DNA of 64,000 bases from Flavobacterium pisciphilum (GCF_020905345.1 NZ_JAJJMO010000001.1:4340001-4404000); one strand, 5' to 3'; counted from the first letter of the stretch, positions 54,041-63,433 are shown. The notes: generated from the letters alone by a model not told the origin. Program-made: numbers and translations.

Positions 54041-55204
54041 ATGCAATTATCAGTAATCATCCTTAATTACAATGTACGTTATTTTCTAGAACAATGCGTT
54101 TTAAGTGTACAGCAGGCGCTTGAGAACCTAGATAGCGAGATTATTGTAATTGATAATAATTCTTCAGATGATAGTTGTGAGATGATTCACAGTCGTTTTC
54201 CAGATGTGAAATTGATTCAGAATAAAGAAAATTTAGGTTTCCCAAAAGGGAATAATATAGGAGTTTCTCAGGCTAAAGGTGATTATATCTGTATTTTAAA
54301 TCCTGATACGGTTGTTGCTGAAGATACATTTACAAAAGTATTGGCTTTTGCCAAAGAGCAACATAATTTAGGGATAGTAGGAGTAAACCTTATTGATGGG
54401 GCTGGTAATTTTCTTCCAGAGAGTAAGCGAGGCGTTCCTACACCTTGGGTTGCTTTTACCAAAATTGCAGGTTTGTATAAGTTTTTTCCAAAGTCTAAAT
54501 ATTGCAATAAATATTATGCGCAACATTTAAAGGAAAACGAAACGGGAAAAGTTGAAATTCTCGTTGGTGCTTTTATGGTAATGAAACGAGATTTGTATCA
54601 TGAAGTAGGTGGTTTTGATGAAGATTGTTTTATGTATTCTGATGATATCGATCTGTCATATATGGTATTGAAGCAAGGGAAGACTAATTATTATTACTCT
54701 GAAACTACTGTAATTCACTACAAAGGGGAAAGTACTATAAAGGATGAAAAATATATGAAGCGCTTTCAAGAAGCGATGAATTTCTTTTATAGGAAACATT
54801 TTAAAGTGTCTTTTTTGTTTTCTCTTTTTATGAAAATGGGAATAGTATTTTTTTCAATTCTCAAAATGATTCAGGGAAATGGAACGATAAGAACAACGCC
54901 AAAAGAATATTTTTTATATAGCTTAAATGATAATTTAGCCGAAAAATTGAGTCAAATTTTACAAAATAAAGTTACATTTTACGATTTAAAAAAAGAAAAA
55001 ATGGTAAATTCGTCCCTGATTTACATAGCAAAAGGAGTAGAGGTAATTTTGGATAATCATTACATATCATTCAAGAAATGTATCGATATCATAAAATCTG
55101 AAAGGCATAAGAAGATTACTTTTAAAATTTTACCTAAAACCACTGCTTTTTTAATCGGAAGTGATTCTAGTAATGATAGAGGTAAAATCGTTAAAATCAC
55201 ATAA
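54041..55204 (+). CDS. glycosyltransferase family 2
   Basis: This GT-A enzyme uses nucleotide-sugar donors. The opening motif is LSVIILNYNVRYFLEQC, the DxD region is ILNPDTVVA, and the acceptor-side motif is GGFDEDCFMYSDDIDLSYMV, all in order. I chose the ATG at 54041 because the conserved N-terminal strand begins right after it. An upstream frame of 23 residues lacks conservation. The C-terminal 130 residues are not catalytic and include a hydrophobic segment (FLFSLFMKMGIVFFSIL) that may anchor it to the membrane. Confidence 0.87.
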   Translation: MQLSVIILNYNVRYFLEQCVLSVQQALENLDSEIIVIDNNSSDDSCEMIHSRFPDVKLIQNKENLGFPKGNNIGVSQAKGDYICILNPDTVVAEDTFTKVLAFAKEQHNLGIVGVNLIDGAGNFLPESKRGVPTPWVAFTKIAGLYKFFPKSKYCNKYYAQHLKENETGKVEILVGAFMVMKRDLYHEVGGFDEDCFMYSDDIDLSYMVLKQGKTNYYYSETTVIHYKGESTIKDEKYMKRFQEAMNFFYRKHFKVSFLFSLFMKMGIVFFSILKMIQGNGTIRTTPKEYFLYSLNDNLAEKLSQILQNKVTFYDLKKEKMVNSSLIYIAKGVEVILDNHYISFKKCIDIIKSERHKKITFKILPKTTAFLIGSDSSNDRGKIVKIT

Positions 55205-55287
55205 AAATTATATTTAATGTAATTTATATTTAAAAATTTCAGTAATTTCGCAATCTGAAAATCAATATCACCTTTTAGGTTAACAAT

Positions 55288-56610
55288 ATGGCAAGATTTG
55301 AATTAAAACTTCCTAAAATGGGAGAAAGTGTCGCTGAAGCAACAATCACAAACTGGTTGAAAGAAGTTGGAGACAAAATTGAAATGGACGAAGCAGTACT
55401 GGAAATCGCTACTGATAAAGTAGATAGCGAAGTGCCAAGTGAAGTTTCGGGAATTTTGATTGAGCAATTGTTTGGTAAAGACGATTTAGTACAAGTAGGG
55501 CAGACTATTGCCATTATTGAAACAGAAGGTGGTTCATCGTTTTTAGTCGATAAAGTAGCAGAAGAAACTACTGCTCCAGCAGAAGTTGTGGCTATCGAAA
55601 AAACAATTGAAGTTGCTAAAGATTTAGTTGCTACACCAGCAGATTATACTACATCGGATAAATTCTTTTCTCCTTTGGTAAAAAATATTGCTAAAGAAGA
55701 AAATGTTTCTATCGCAGAGTTAGAAAGTATAAATGGTTCAGGAAAAGACGGTCGTGTGACCAAAGAAGATATATTGGCTTATATAGCTGGTAGAAAAGAT
55801 AAAGTTGAAGCTCCAAAGGCAGAAGTAAAAGTTGAGGTTGCAGCGCCAGTTAAAGTGCAGGAGCAAGTTGCTTCAAAAGCAGTACCAGTTTCTGTAAATG
55901 GAGGTGATGAAATCATTGAAATGGACAGAATGCGTAAGCTTATCTCTGGCTATATGGTGGCTTCAGTTCAAACATCTGCGCATGTTCAGTCATTTATTGA
56001 GGTTGATGTTACAAATATTGTAAAATGGAGAGATAAAGTTAAAGCTGCTTTTGAAAAGAGAGAAGGCGAGAAGCTTACTTTTACTCCAATTATGATGGAA
56101 GCAGTAGCAAAAGCTTTGAAGGATTTTCCAGGAATGAACATTTCAGTTGATGGAGATTATATCATTAAAAAGAAAAATATTAACTTAGGGATGGCTGCAG
56201 CTTTACCAAATGGAAACTTAATTGTTCCAGTAATTAAAAATGCAGATCAGTTAAACCTAGTTGGAATGGCAAAAGCGGTTAATGATTTAGGTAATCGTGC
56301 AAAAGCAGGAAAATTAAAACCAGACGATACGCAAGGAGGAACTTATACAGTAACTAATGTTGGAACTTTTGGAAGTGTTTTTGGAACGCCAATTATCAAT
56401 CAGCCACAAGTTGGTATTCTAGCATTGGGAGCAATCCGCAAGGTACCAGCAGTTATAGAAACTCCAGAAGGAGATTTTATAGGAATTCGTCAAAAAATGT
56501 TCCTTTCGCATAGTTATGACCACAGAGTTGTAGACGGAGCATTAGGAGGAAGTTTTGTAAAAAGAGTAGCAGAATATTTAGAGGCTTTTGATGTAGATAG
56601 AGACTTCTAA
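55288..56610 (+). CDS. 2-oxo acid dehydrogenase E2 (dihydrolipoyl acyltransferase)
   Basis: This 440-aa E2 subunit has an N-terminal lipoyl domain with the modified Lys at K44 (EIATDKVDSEV). It is followed by an Ala/Val/Pro/Lys linker, a peripheral subunit-binding domain at about residues 128-168 (SPLVKNIAKEENVS), another flexible linker and the catalytic domain with H412 (DHRVVDG). It is a single-lipoyl type, suited to branched-chain, pyruvate or 2-oxoglutarate complexes. The E1 and E3 genes are not adjacent, so the substrate cannot be fixed. Confidence 0.9.
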   Translation: MARFELKLPKMGESVAEATITNWLKEVGDKIEMDEAVLEIATDKVDSEVPSEVSGILIEQLFGKDDLVQVGQTIAIIETEGGSSFLVDKVAEETTAPAEVVAIEKTIEVAKDLVATPADYTTSDKFFSPLVKNIAKEENVSIAELESINGSGKDGRVTKEDILAYIAGRKDKVEAPKAEVKVEVAAPVKVQEQVASKAVPVSVNGGDEIIEMDRMRKLISGYMVASVQTSAHVQSFIEVDVTNIVKWRDKVKAAFEKREGEKLTFTPIMMEAVAKALKDFPGMNISVDGDYIIKKKNINLGMAAALPNGNLIVPVIKNADQLNLVGMAKAVNDLGNRAKAGKLKPDDTQGGTYTVTNVGTFGSVFGTPIINQPQVGILALGAIRKVPAVIETPEGDFIGIRQKMFLSHSYDHRVVDGALGGSFVKRVAEYLEAFDVDRDF

Positions 56611-56632
56611 AGAAACCAATCTTATAAATAAT

Positions 56633-56675
56633 TAACCCTTTTAACGTTTTAAATGTTGAAAGGGTTTTCTTTTTG
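56633..56675 (+). terminator. terminator after E2 gene
   Basis: AACCCTTTTAAC and GTTGAAAGGGTT pair over a 9-nt loop, followed by TTCTTTTT. Confidence 0.78.
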
Positions 56676-56746
56676 CAGGATTATTGCATTACAGGTGGTA
56701 ATCGGCAAGTTTCTGAAAAAAACAAGCGAAATTCGGCTTTAAAAAT

Positions 56747-56754
56747 TATATTTG
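56747..56754 (+). promoter_or_regulatory. -7 promoter box of the DnaQ-like exonuclease gene
   Basis: TATATTTG matches TAnnTTTG and lies 20 bp before the ATG at 56775. No clear -33 TTTG was seen. Confidence 0.35.
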
Positions 56755-56774
56755 TAAACTTATAAAATTAAAAA

Positions 56775-57545
56775 ATGGAACTGAAACTCAACAAACCAAT
56801 TTGCTTTTTCGATCTTGAAACTACTGGAATTGACATCGGAAAGGATAGAATAGTAGAAATTTCAATATTTAAAGTTTTTCCAAACGGAAATAAAGAAAGT
56901 AAAACTTGGTTGGTGAACCCTACAATTCCAATTCCACCACAAACTACCGCTGTTCATGGTATCACTGATGAAAAAGTAGCAAATGAGCCTACGTTTGCAA
57001 TATTGGCGCCGCAGGTTTATAATATGATAAAAGATAGCGATTTGGCAGGATTTAATTCTGATCGTTTTGATATTCCTTTATTAGCAGAAGAATTGTTACG
57101 CGCAGGAGTTGATTTTGATATGAAAAATAAATGCTCGGTTGATGTGCAGACTATTTTTCATAAAATGGAAGAGAGAACATTAAGTGCGGCTTTGAAGTTT
57201 TATTGCGGAAAAAGCTTAGAGAATGCACATTCAGCAGAAGCAGATACAATGGCTACTTATGAGATTCTTAAAGCGCAATTGGATCGTTACCCAGAGTTGG
57301 AAAATGACATGAAATCATTGTCGGAATTTACAACTAGAAAAAAATTAGCTGATTTTGCAGGAATGATTGCTTTTGATAAAGATGATGAAGAGGTTTTTAC
57401 CTTCGGAAAGCATAAAGGAGCAAAGGTGGAGAAGATTCTTGAAACAGAACCAGGCTATTTTAGTTGGATACAAAATGCCGATTTTCCCTTGTATACCAAA
57501 AAGGTGCTAACGGCTATTAAATTAAGAAAGTTAAATACAAAATAA
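56775..57545 (+). CDS. DnaQ-like 3'-5' exonuclease
   Basis: This 256-aa DEDDh exonuclease has D13-x-E15 in FFDLETTG, FNSDRFDIPLL as motif II and H152-x4-D157 in HSAEADT as motif III. The C-terminal 60 residues (FTFGKHKGAKVEKI, GYFSWIQNADFPLYTKKV) match the small extra domain common in Bacteroidota members. It degrades single-stranded DNA or RNA ends in repair or proofreading; the exact role is not defined by sequence. Confidence 0.88.
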   Translation: MELKLNKPICFFDLETTGIDIGKDRIVEISIFKVFPNGNKESKTWLVNPTIPIPPQTTAVHGITDEKVANEPTFAILAPQVYNMIKDSDLAGFNSDRFDIPLLAEELLRAGVDFDMKNKCSVDVQTIFHKMEERTLSAALKFYCGKSLENAHSAEADTMATYEILKAQLDRYPELENDMKSLSEFTTRKKLADFAGMIAFDKDDEEVFTFGKHKGAKVEKILETEPGYFSWIQNADFPLYTKKVLTAIKLRKLNTK

Positions 57546-57636
57546 GATTCTAAGAAACTAAGATTCTAGGGGTCTGAGTTTTTGGCTCAATTTCTTAGTG
57601 GCTTAGTAGCTTAGCAACTCAGAAACTTAGAAAAGA

Positions 57637-58248
57637 ATGAAAATAATCTGTATCGGTAGAAATTATACCAATCATATTGAAGAGTTACAAAACGAACGCC
57701 CAACAGAGCCAGTTGTATTTATGAAGCCAGATTCGGCAGTTTTATTAAAGCAACATCCATTTGTAATACCTGAATTTTCTGAGGATATTCATCACGAAAT
57801 AGAGTTAATTGTTAAGATTAACAAGGTTGGGAAATATATAGAACCAAAGTTTGCGCATAAGTATTACGATGAAATAAGTGTGGGTATTGATTTTACTGCT
57901 AGAGATTTACAAACTAAATTGAAAGAAAAAGGATTACCTTGGGAGAAGGCAAAAGCCTTTGATGGTTCGGCAGTGATAGGTGAATTTTTGCCTAAGACGC
58001 AATTTAGTTCATTGGAAAATATTACATTTGAATTAACAAATAATTCTAAGAGCGTTCAAAAAGGAAATTCCAATATGATGTTGTGGAAAATTGATGAACT
58101 TATTTCTTATGTTTCTCAATACTTCACATTAAAAATTGGAGATATTATTTTTACAGGAACTCCTGAGGGAGTTGCGGCTGTAAAACCAGACGATGTTTTA
58201 GAAGGATTTTTAGAAGGAAAAAAATTATTCAGAATACAAGTAAAATAA
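57637..58248 (+). CDS. fumarylacetoacetate hydrolase (FAH) family protein
   Basis: This 203-aa single-domain FAH fold resembles FAHD1-like acylpyruvases and oxaloacetate decarboxylases. GRNYTNHIEEL starts the protein, HHEIELIVKIN gives the metal-binding glutamates, and IFTGTPEGVAAV closes the active site. It overlaps the Hpt gene by one base (TAATG), so the two are co-translated, an odd pairing of metabolism and signalling. The substrate is unproven. Confidence 0.85.
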   Translation: MKIICIGRNYTNHIEELQNERPTEPVVFMKPDSAVLLKQHPFVIPEFSEDIHHEIELIVKINKVGKYIEPKFAHKYYDEISVGIDFTARDLQTKLKEKGLPWEKAKAFDGSAVIGEFLPKTQFSSLENITFELTNNSKSVQKGNSNMMLWKIDELISYVSQYFTLKIGDIIFTGTPEGVAAVKPDDVLEGFLEGKKLFRIQVK

Positions 58249-58592
58249 TGGCTTTAAAATACAACCTTTCAAAAGTGTACGCACTTTCAGATAATGATCC
58301 AGAATTTGTAAACGAAATTCTTAATTTGTTTGTAACCGAAGTTCCTGAGGATTTAAAACAAATTAAAGAAGGGATAAAAAAGAAAGATCATAAACATGCC
58401 TATGCCTATGCGCATAAGATAAAACCAACACTTGATTTATTAGGTCTTAATGTAGCTTTTGAAGAGATTCTTCAAGTGGAAGCTTGGACAAAGGCTGAAG
58501 GTAAAAAGAAAGCTATTGAGGAGACTTTTAAGAGTATAAAAAATCAAGTAAAAGAAGCAATCAAAGAAATTAAGAAAGACTTTGATTTGTGA
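58248..58592 (+). CDS. Hpt domain-containing phosphotransfer protein
   Basis: This 114-aa single Hpt domain is a four-helix bundle with the phospho-accepting H56 in AYAHKIKPTLDLLGL. It would carry phosphate between a histidine kinase and a response regulator. No kinase or regulator is adjacent; the CBS histidine kinase at 24671 is far away. Its start shares a base with the FAH gene stop. Confidence 0.83.
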   Translation: MALKYNLSKVYALSDNDPEFVNEILNLFVTEVPEDLKQIKEGIKKKDHKHAYAYAHKIKPTLDLLGLNVAFEEILQVEAWTKAEGKKKAIEETFKSIKNQVKEAIKEIKKDFDL

Positions 58593-58649
58593 AAAAAAAT
58601 AAGATAGTTTTCCTGAAAACTCAGGTTGAATTATCTATTGTAAATTAAG

Positions 58650-58697
58650 ATTCACTAATCGTAATATTGAATACTGATTAGTGAATTAATTTTTTCT
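58650..58697 (+). terminator. terminator after the FAH-Hpt pair
   Basis: ATTCACTAATC and GATTAGTGAAT form an 11-bp perfect stem with a 15-nt loop, followed by TTAATTTTTTC. Confidence 0.75.
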
Positions 58698-58793
58698 TTC
58701 TTCGTATTATTCTCGATAAAAAGGATTTCTATTGCTATCTCGTGCAACTCCTTTTGAGAAATAACCTAATGTAGTAATTTGAACTTCAGATAC

Positions 58794-60047
58794 ATGAAAG
58801 CAACAATAATAACAATTGGTGACGAAATCCTAATAGGACAAATTGTAGATACAAATTCTGGTTTTATAGCCAAGTCTTTAGATAAAATCGGAGTTGAAGT
58901 CCACGAAATGATTTCGATAAGTGATGATAAAGAGCATATCTTAAACACCTTTTCTCAATTACAAAACAAAGTCGATTTAGTGATTATTACAGGAGGCTTA
59001 GGGCCAACTAAAGATGATGTGACTAAAAAAACATTTTGTGATTACTTTGAGGATGAATTAGTGGTAGATACTGATGTTTTGGCGCATGTCACAGAGTTAA
59101 TCGAAGGTTTTTATAAACGCCCGATTACTCAAATGAATAAAGATCAAGCGTTGGTTCCGTCAAAATGTACTGTGCTTCACAATAAGATGGGAACAGCGCC
59201 AGGGATGTGGATGAAAAAAGAAAATACAGTCTTTGTTTCGCTTCCAGGGGTTCCATATGAAATGAAGTATTTGGTAGAAAGTGTTATAGTTCCAAAGGTT
59301 GTGAAAGAATACGAGCGACCATATATTATTCATAAAACCATACTTACATACGGGCAGGGTGAAAGTTTAGTAGCCGAGCGTATTGAAGAGTGGGAGAATA
59401 ATTTACCAGATTTTATAAAATTAGCTTATTTGCCAAATCCAGGAAGAGTGCGATTGCGACTTTCGGCAAGAGGAACAGATAAAGAAATGCTAGAAGCAGC
59501 TATTGAGGCTAATGTGCAATCGCTAGATGCTATTATTCATGATATCATAGTAGGGTTTGATGATAACGAAACCATCGAGGTGGTAGTAGGGCAGTTGCTT
59601 GCTAAGAGAGGTAAAACAATAGCAACAGCAGAAAGTTGTACTGGAGGGAAAATTGCGTCGCTTTTGTCGGCGGTTTCTGGCGCATCAAGCTATTTTAAGG
59701 GGAGTGTTGTGGCTTATTCAACCGAGTTAAAAACTAGTATTTTGGGTGTTTCAGCGAGTTTAATAGAAGAAAATTCTGTCGTAAGTTCAGCAGTGGCTTC
59801 GGCGATGGCTTTGAACGTAAAACGCCTAATGAAAACTGATTACGCAATAGCGACAACTGGGAACGCTGGACCAACAAAAGGAGATTCAAATGCTGAAATT
59901 GGTACGGTTTTTATTGCAATTGCAACTCCAGGTGGTGTAATTGTTGAAGAATTTAACTTTGGCCAACCACGTGAAAAAGTGATAGATAGGGCTGTAATTA
60001 AAAGTTTAGAAATGTTACAAAAAGAAATTTTAAAAAATGTGCTCTAA
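58794..60047 (+). CDS. cinA: CinA family nicotinamide-nucleotide amidohydrolase
   Basis: This two-domain CinA has an N-terminal MoCF/COG1058 domain ([35 protein letters not shown]) and a C-terminal PncC-type NMN deamidase ([41 protein letters not shown]). It recycles NMN in NAD metabolism and is often linked to competence genes, none of which are nearby. I chose the ATG at 58794 ([11 protein letters not shown]) as the family start. The length of 417 aa is normal. Confidence 0.93.
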   Translation: MKATIITIGDEILIGQIVDTNSGFIAKSLDKIGVEVHEMISISDDKEHILNTFSQLQNKVDLVIITGGLGPTKDDVTKKTFCDYFEDELVVDTDVLAHVTELIEGFYKRPITQMNKDQALVPSKCTVLHNKMGTAPGMWMKKENTVFVSLPGVPYEMKYLVESVIVPKVVKEYERPYIIHKTILTYGQGESLVAERIEEWENNLPDFIKLAYLPNPGRVRLRLSARGTDKEMLEAAIEANVQSLDAIIHDIIVGFDDNETIEVVVGQLLAKRGKTIATAESCTGGKIASLLSAVSGASSYFKGSVVAYSTELKTSILGVSASLIEENSVVSSAVASAMALNVKRLMKTDYAIATTGNAGPTKGDSNAEIGTVFIAIATPGGVIVEEFNFGQPREKVIDRAVIKSLEMLQKEILKNVL

Positions 60048-60050
60048 TTT

Positions 60051-60082
60051 TTTGTTTCAATCGTTTATTTTTCTTTTCTTTG
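60051..60082 (+). promoter_or_regulatory. possible promoter of the rpmB ribosomal group
   Basis: TTTG (60051-60054), a 20-bp spacer and TTTCTTTG (60075-60082, one mismatch to TAnnTTTG) lie 36 bp before rpmB. Confidence 0.35.
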
Positions 60083-60118
60083 CACCCTGATTTTGAATAA
60101 CGATAAAACATAAGTATA

Positions 60119-60355
60119 ATGTCAAGAGTTTGTGACCTTACAGGTAAAAGAGCGATGGTAGGAAATAACGTTTCTCACGCTATGAACAAAACTAAGAGAA
60201 AATTTTCTGTGAACTTAGTTAAAAAGCGTTTTTATCTTCCAGAAGAAGATAGATGGATTACTCTTAGAGTAGCAGCATCTACGATAAAAACAATTAATAA
60301 AAATGGAATTTCTGCAGTTTTGAAAAAAGCGCAGTCAGAAGGATTTATCAAATAA
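60119..60355 (+). CDS. rpmB: 50S ribosomal protein L28
   Basis: This 78-aa L28 has the conserved [20 protein letters not shown] start and [18 protein letters not shown]. It is part of the large subunit. The first gene of the Bacteroidota cluster L28, L33, DUF4295, FtsY. Confidence 0.97.
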   Translation: MSRVCDLTGKRAMVGNNVSHAMNKTKRKFSVNLVKKRFYLPEEDRWITLRVAASTIKTINKNGISAVLKKAQSEGFIK

Positions 60356-60382
60356 TCTTTTCCAAAATAAATATATAGCAAG

Positions 60383-60565
60383 ATGGCAAAGAAAGGTAAT
60401 AGAATCCAAGTAATTTTAGAATGTACTGAACACAAGACTTCTGGTGTAGCAGGAACTTCAAGATACATTACAACAAAGAACAAAAAAAATACTCCAGATA
60501 GATTAGAGATTAAGAAATTTAATCCAATCTTGAAACGTGTAACTGTTCACAAAGAAATTAAGTAA
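60383..60565 (+). CDS. rpmG: 50S ribosomal protein L33
   Basis: This 60-aa L33 ([38 protein letters not shown]) has the Cys-poor form, with a single Cys in ECTE, so it is probably zinc-independent. It is 27 bp after rpmB. Confidence 0.97.
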   Translation: MAKKGNRIQVILECTEHKTSGVAGTSRYITTKNKKNTPDRLEIKKFNPILKRVTVHKEIK

Positions 60566-60637
60566 TAATTAGAGATTTTATAAATCTCAATGGTTTTGCC
60601 ATTAGAGTTTTATAAGACTTCAAATAACATTTGAATC

Positions 60638-60790
60638 ATGGCAAAGAAAACCGTAGCATCGTTACAAACAGCTTCTAAGAGATTATCAAAAGCCATCAAA
60701 ATGGTGAAATCTCCTAAAACTGGTGCATATACATTCGTAGAATCTATTATGGCTCCTGAAGAAGTTGATACTTTCTTGAAAAAGAAATAA
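60638..60790 (+). CDS. DUF4295 small protein
   Basis: This 50-aa basic protein (starts MAKKTVASLQTASKRLSKAI; ends DTFLKKK) occurs in Bacteroidota ribosomal-gene neighbourhoods as DUF4295. It lies 72 bp after rpmG and is probably co-transcribed. A ribosome-associated role is likely but not proven. Confidence 0.88.
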   Translation: MAKKTVASLQTASKRLSKAIKMVKSPKTGAYTFVESIMAPEEVDTFLKKK

Positions 60791-60810
60791 TTAACAATTA
60801 CAATATATAG

Positions 60811-60844
60811 AAAAGCTACTTTCATTCGGAAGTAGCTTTTTTAT
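60811..60844 (+). terminator. terminator after the ribosomal-protein genes
   Basis: AAAAGCTACTT and AAGTAGCTTTT pair perfectly around a short loop and run into a T-tract. It separates the ribosomal group from ftsY. Confidence 0.85.
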
Positions 60845-60900
60845 TTTTTATATTTGTCTCAAGATTTAGAGAAGCCAAACAATAGTTGTTTTTTAATCAA

Positions 60901-60970
60901 AGTTCCCGCTTTTGCTACAATCTTTTGTTCTGAACTCCAGAACAAAAGGATTTTGTTGCAATCAGGGCTA
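60901..60970 (-). repeat. REP-like dispersed intergenic repeat, copy 2 (inverted)
   Basis: Read on the minus strand it starts AGCCCTGATTGCAAC and contains a long stem: CTTTTGTTCTG and CAGAACAAAAG. It ends AGCGGGAACT. The order of blocks matches the copies at 28776 and 62423, with more divergence. Confidence 0.5.
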
Positions 60971-61061
60971 ATTAAAGACAAATAGTCTTCTTTAAACTCA
61001 AGGATTGTCGTAGATTGTGAGAAAAATCTAGATAATTCAAAAAACTAACAACCTATATAAA

Positions 61062-62015
61062 ATGAGTTTTTTTAAAAAAATATTTTCTTCCGACAAAAAA
61101 GAGACTTTAGACAAAGGTCTTGAGAAATCAAAAACCTCTTTCTTTTCTAAATTAAGCAAAGCAGTAGCTGGTAAATCTAAAGTCGATGACGACGTTTTAG
61201 ATAATTTAGAAGAGATCCTTGTTTCTTCGGATGTTGGAGTAGAGACAACCCTAAAAGTTATTACCCGAATAGAAAGCCGTGTAGCAGCAGATAAGTATCT
61301 TGGAGTTGATGAGTTAAACCAAATCTTGCGAGAAGAGATTGCAGGTTTATTGTCAGAAACCAATACTGGAGAAGCAACTGAATTTGTAATTCCGATTCAA
61401 ACAAAACCATATGTTTTAATGGTTGTTGGAGTAAATGGAGTAGGAAAGACTACAACTATCGGGAAATTAGCTTATCAGTTTAAAAAAGCAGGTTATAAAG
61501 TAGTTCTAGGTGCTGCAGATACTTTTCGTGCAGCAGCGATTGACCAATTGCAAATTTGGGCTGATCGTGTAGATGTGCCAATCGTAAGACAAAACATGGG
61601 TAGTGATCCAGCATCAGTAGCATTTGATACCTTACAATCAGCAGTAGCTCAAAATGCCGATGTGGTAATAATTGATACAGCAGGTCGTTTACATAACAAA
61701 ATTAACTTGATGAACGAACTTACGAAAGTAAAACGTGTAATGCAGAAAGTTGTAGCCGATGCACCTCACGATGTACTTCTGGTTTTAGATGGTTCTACAG
61801 GACAAAATGCTTTTGAACAAGCGAAGCAGTTTACAGCTGCAACTGAAGTAACAGCGCTTGCTGTAACCAAATTAGATGGTACTGCCAAAGGTGGTGTTGT
61901 AATTGGTATTTCAGATCAGTTTAAAATTCCCGTAAAATACATTGGTGTAGGAGAAGGAATTGAAGACTTGCAGGTTTTTAATAAGTATGAGTTTGTAGAT
62001 AGTTTCTTTAAATAA
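61062..62015 (+). CDS. ftsY: signal recognition particle receptor FtsY
   Basis: This is an SRP GTPase of 317 aa with a short N-terminal helical N domain and no acidic A domain, as in many Bacteroidota. G motifs: GVNGVGKTTT (P-loop), ADTFRAAAIDQL, IIDTAGRLHN (DTAGR), TKLDGTAKGG and YIGVGEGIEDL. It targets ribosomes translating membrane proteins to the translocon. Confidence 0.96.
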   Translation: MSFFKKIFSSDKKETLDKGLEKSKTSFFSKLSKAVAGKSKVDDDVLDNLEEILVSSDVGVETTLKVITRIESRVAADKYLGVDELNQILREEIAGLLSETNTGEATEFVIPIQTKPYVLMVVGVNGVGKTTTIGKLAYQFKKAGYKVVLGAADTFRAAAIDQLQIWADRVDVPIVRQNMGSDPASVAFDTLQSAVAQNADVVIIDTAGRLHNKINLMNELTKVKRVMQKVVADAPHDVLLVLDGSTGQNAFEQAKQFTAATEVTALAVTKLDGTAKGGVVIGISDQFKIPVKYIGVGEGIEDLQVFNKYEFVDSFFK

Positions 62016-62021
62016 TTTAAG

Positions 62022-62192
62022 ATGAGTTTTAATACTATTCCACCAATTTATTTTTATTTTGGCAGCATTCTTTCTTTTGTTTTGTCTAATATTTTTAGAG
62101 AACAAAACCTAACAGTATATTACATATTATTAGTGATTGGGGTTGTTCTGTTTGTTTTAGGTCTTTTTAGAAGGATTCAGACAAAAAAATAA
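62022..62192 (+). CDS. small two-span membrane protein
   Basis: This is a 56-aa frame starting 6 bp after ftsY. It has two hydrophobic segments (IYFYFGSILSFVLSNIF and YILLVIGVVLFVLGLF) and a basic end (RRIQTKK). Its spacing to ftsY supports real translation. No family is recognised; such tiny membrane proteins are often missed in annotation. Confidence 0.65.
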   Translation: MSFNTIPPIYFYFGSILSFVLSNIFREQNLTVYYILLVIGVVLFVLGLFRRIQTKK

Positions 62193-62264
62193 TTAATAAA
62201 TAGATTTCCGTTTTATAACATAAAGCTTTCCTTTGTTAGAGTAAGCTGTGTTTTATATATAAAT

Positions 62265-62300
62265 CACCAAGGAATACTTATAGTATTCGTTGGTTTTTTG
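62265..62300 (+). terminator. terminator after ftsY and the small membrane-protein gene
   Basis: ACCAAGGAATAC and GTATTCGTTGGT pair with one mismatch over a 5-nt loop, then TTTTTT follows. Confidence 0.78.
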
Positions 62301-62422
62301 CTTTATAAATAAGTCTGAATAAAAAAGATAGTTTGTCGGGTTTTGGCAATTTTTTCTTCGTTATCAATTTTATAAAGTTAACTTTGTGTTTAACAAAAAA
62401 CATTCATATTACCAAGAAGCTT

Positions 62423-62516
62423 TAGCCCTGATAGAAGTGGCATCCTTTATTATGGTATCCTGACAAAGGAAGGATCTCATAATAAAGATATAGCGAATAG
62501 CAGGAATGGCTCCTTG
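62423..62516 (+). repeat. REP-like dispersed intergenic repeat, copy 3
   Basis: TAGCCCTGATAGAAGTGGCA, CATCCTTTAT, AAAGATATAGCGAATAGCAG and GGAATGGCTCC follow in the same order as the copy at 28776-28870. It ends 17 bp before the next ATG, so it may lie in that gene's leader. Confidence 0.6.
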
Positions 62517-62532
62517 AAAAAAATAATTTATA

Positions 62533-62976
62533 ATGAAAAACGTATTTAAAATTCTCTTAGTCTCACTTTTGTTCGTCGCTTGTCAACAGAAAATAGAACC
62601 TGCCGATATTGCTAAAATAAATGGATATTGGGAGATTGAAAAAGTAGTTTTTGATAAGGGTGAGAATAAAGATTACGGAATGAATGAGAGCTATGATTAT
62701 TTTATGATCGGAGCTGATAATATAGGAACTCGTCAAAAAGTAATGCCACAACTGGATGGTACATTTGTCACAAATGAGTTGCACGAAGATGTTAAAGTAA
62801 GATTTAAAGACGGTAAAGCTTTCTTAGATTATTCAACACCTTATATGAAATGGAGTGAAGAATTAATTGCTTTAACAGACAGTGAGTTAGTGCTGTTAAA
62901 CGCTGAGAAAAAGGAATATCATTATAAAAAAGCAGGACCAATTAATATTACAGAAAATGGCAAAAAGACTAAATAA
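62533..62976 (+). CDS. lipoprotein, lipocalin-like, unknown
   Basis: A lipobox ends in LLFVAC (Cys 17), so this is a lipid-anchored protein. The 130-residue mature part reads as a small beta-barrel (INGYWEIEKVVFDKGENKDY). It overlaps the following DUF721 gene by 20 bp, so the two are co-translated. The role is unknown. Confidence 0.7.
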   Translation: MKNVFKILLVSLLFVACQQKIEPADIAKINGYWEIEKVVFDKGENKDYGMNESYDYFMIGADNIGTRQKVMPQLDGTFVTNELHEDVKVRFKDGKAFLDYSTPYMKWSEELIALTDSELVLLNAEKKEYHYKKAGPINITENGKKTK

Positions 62977-63253
62977 TCAGAGTACTGTTGGGGATATTTT
63001 GCAGAAAATCATCCAGGTTAATAAACTTCAACCCGGAATGGATGAGATTGATGTAAAAGACGCATGGAGACAACTAATGGGGAATGGTGTAAATAGTTAT
63101 ACCCGAAATGTAATTTTGAAAGGAAGTACGCTTTATGTTGAGCTTACGTCATCTGTTTTAAGAGAAGAATTGACTCATGGGAAATCTAAAATTATTACCA
63201 TGATCAATGAAGAATTGCGTAGAGATGTAGTTCGTGATGTGGTTTTGAGATAG
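62957..63253 (+). CDS. DUF721 (DciA-like) protein
   Basis: This 98-aa DUF721 protein has the family pattern VGDILQKIIQVNKLQ, then VKDAWRQLMGNGVNSYTRNV, and LREELTHGKSKIITMINEEL. DUF721/DciA proteins act in loading the replicative helicase in many bacteria lacking DnaC; Bacteroidota members are short like this one. Its ATG sits inside the end of the lipoprotein gene. Confidence 0.83.
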   Translation: MAKRLNNQSTVGDILQKIIQVNKLQPGMDEIDVKDAWRQLMGNGVNSYTRNVILKGSTLYVELTSSVLREELTHGKSKIITMINEELRRDVVRDVVLR

Positions 63254-63433
63254 GTTTTTTGAGGTTCTGAGGTACAAAGTTGCAAAGTTGCAAAGGTTTT
63301 GAGTTGTCTAGATTTTAATTTTTAAGTGATTGAAACTTGAATTAAACTTGAATTAAACTTGAGACTGAGGCTGAAAACTGAAAAACTATCTTCGACTCCG
63401 CTCAGGATGATACTAGGACTAAAACACTATATA

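Noticed and set aside
57546-57636. Short repeated stretch (CTTAG/AAACTAAG words) before the FAH gene
   Set aside because: Low-complexity intergenic DNA without a definable unit or gene.
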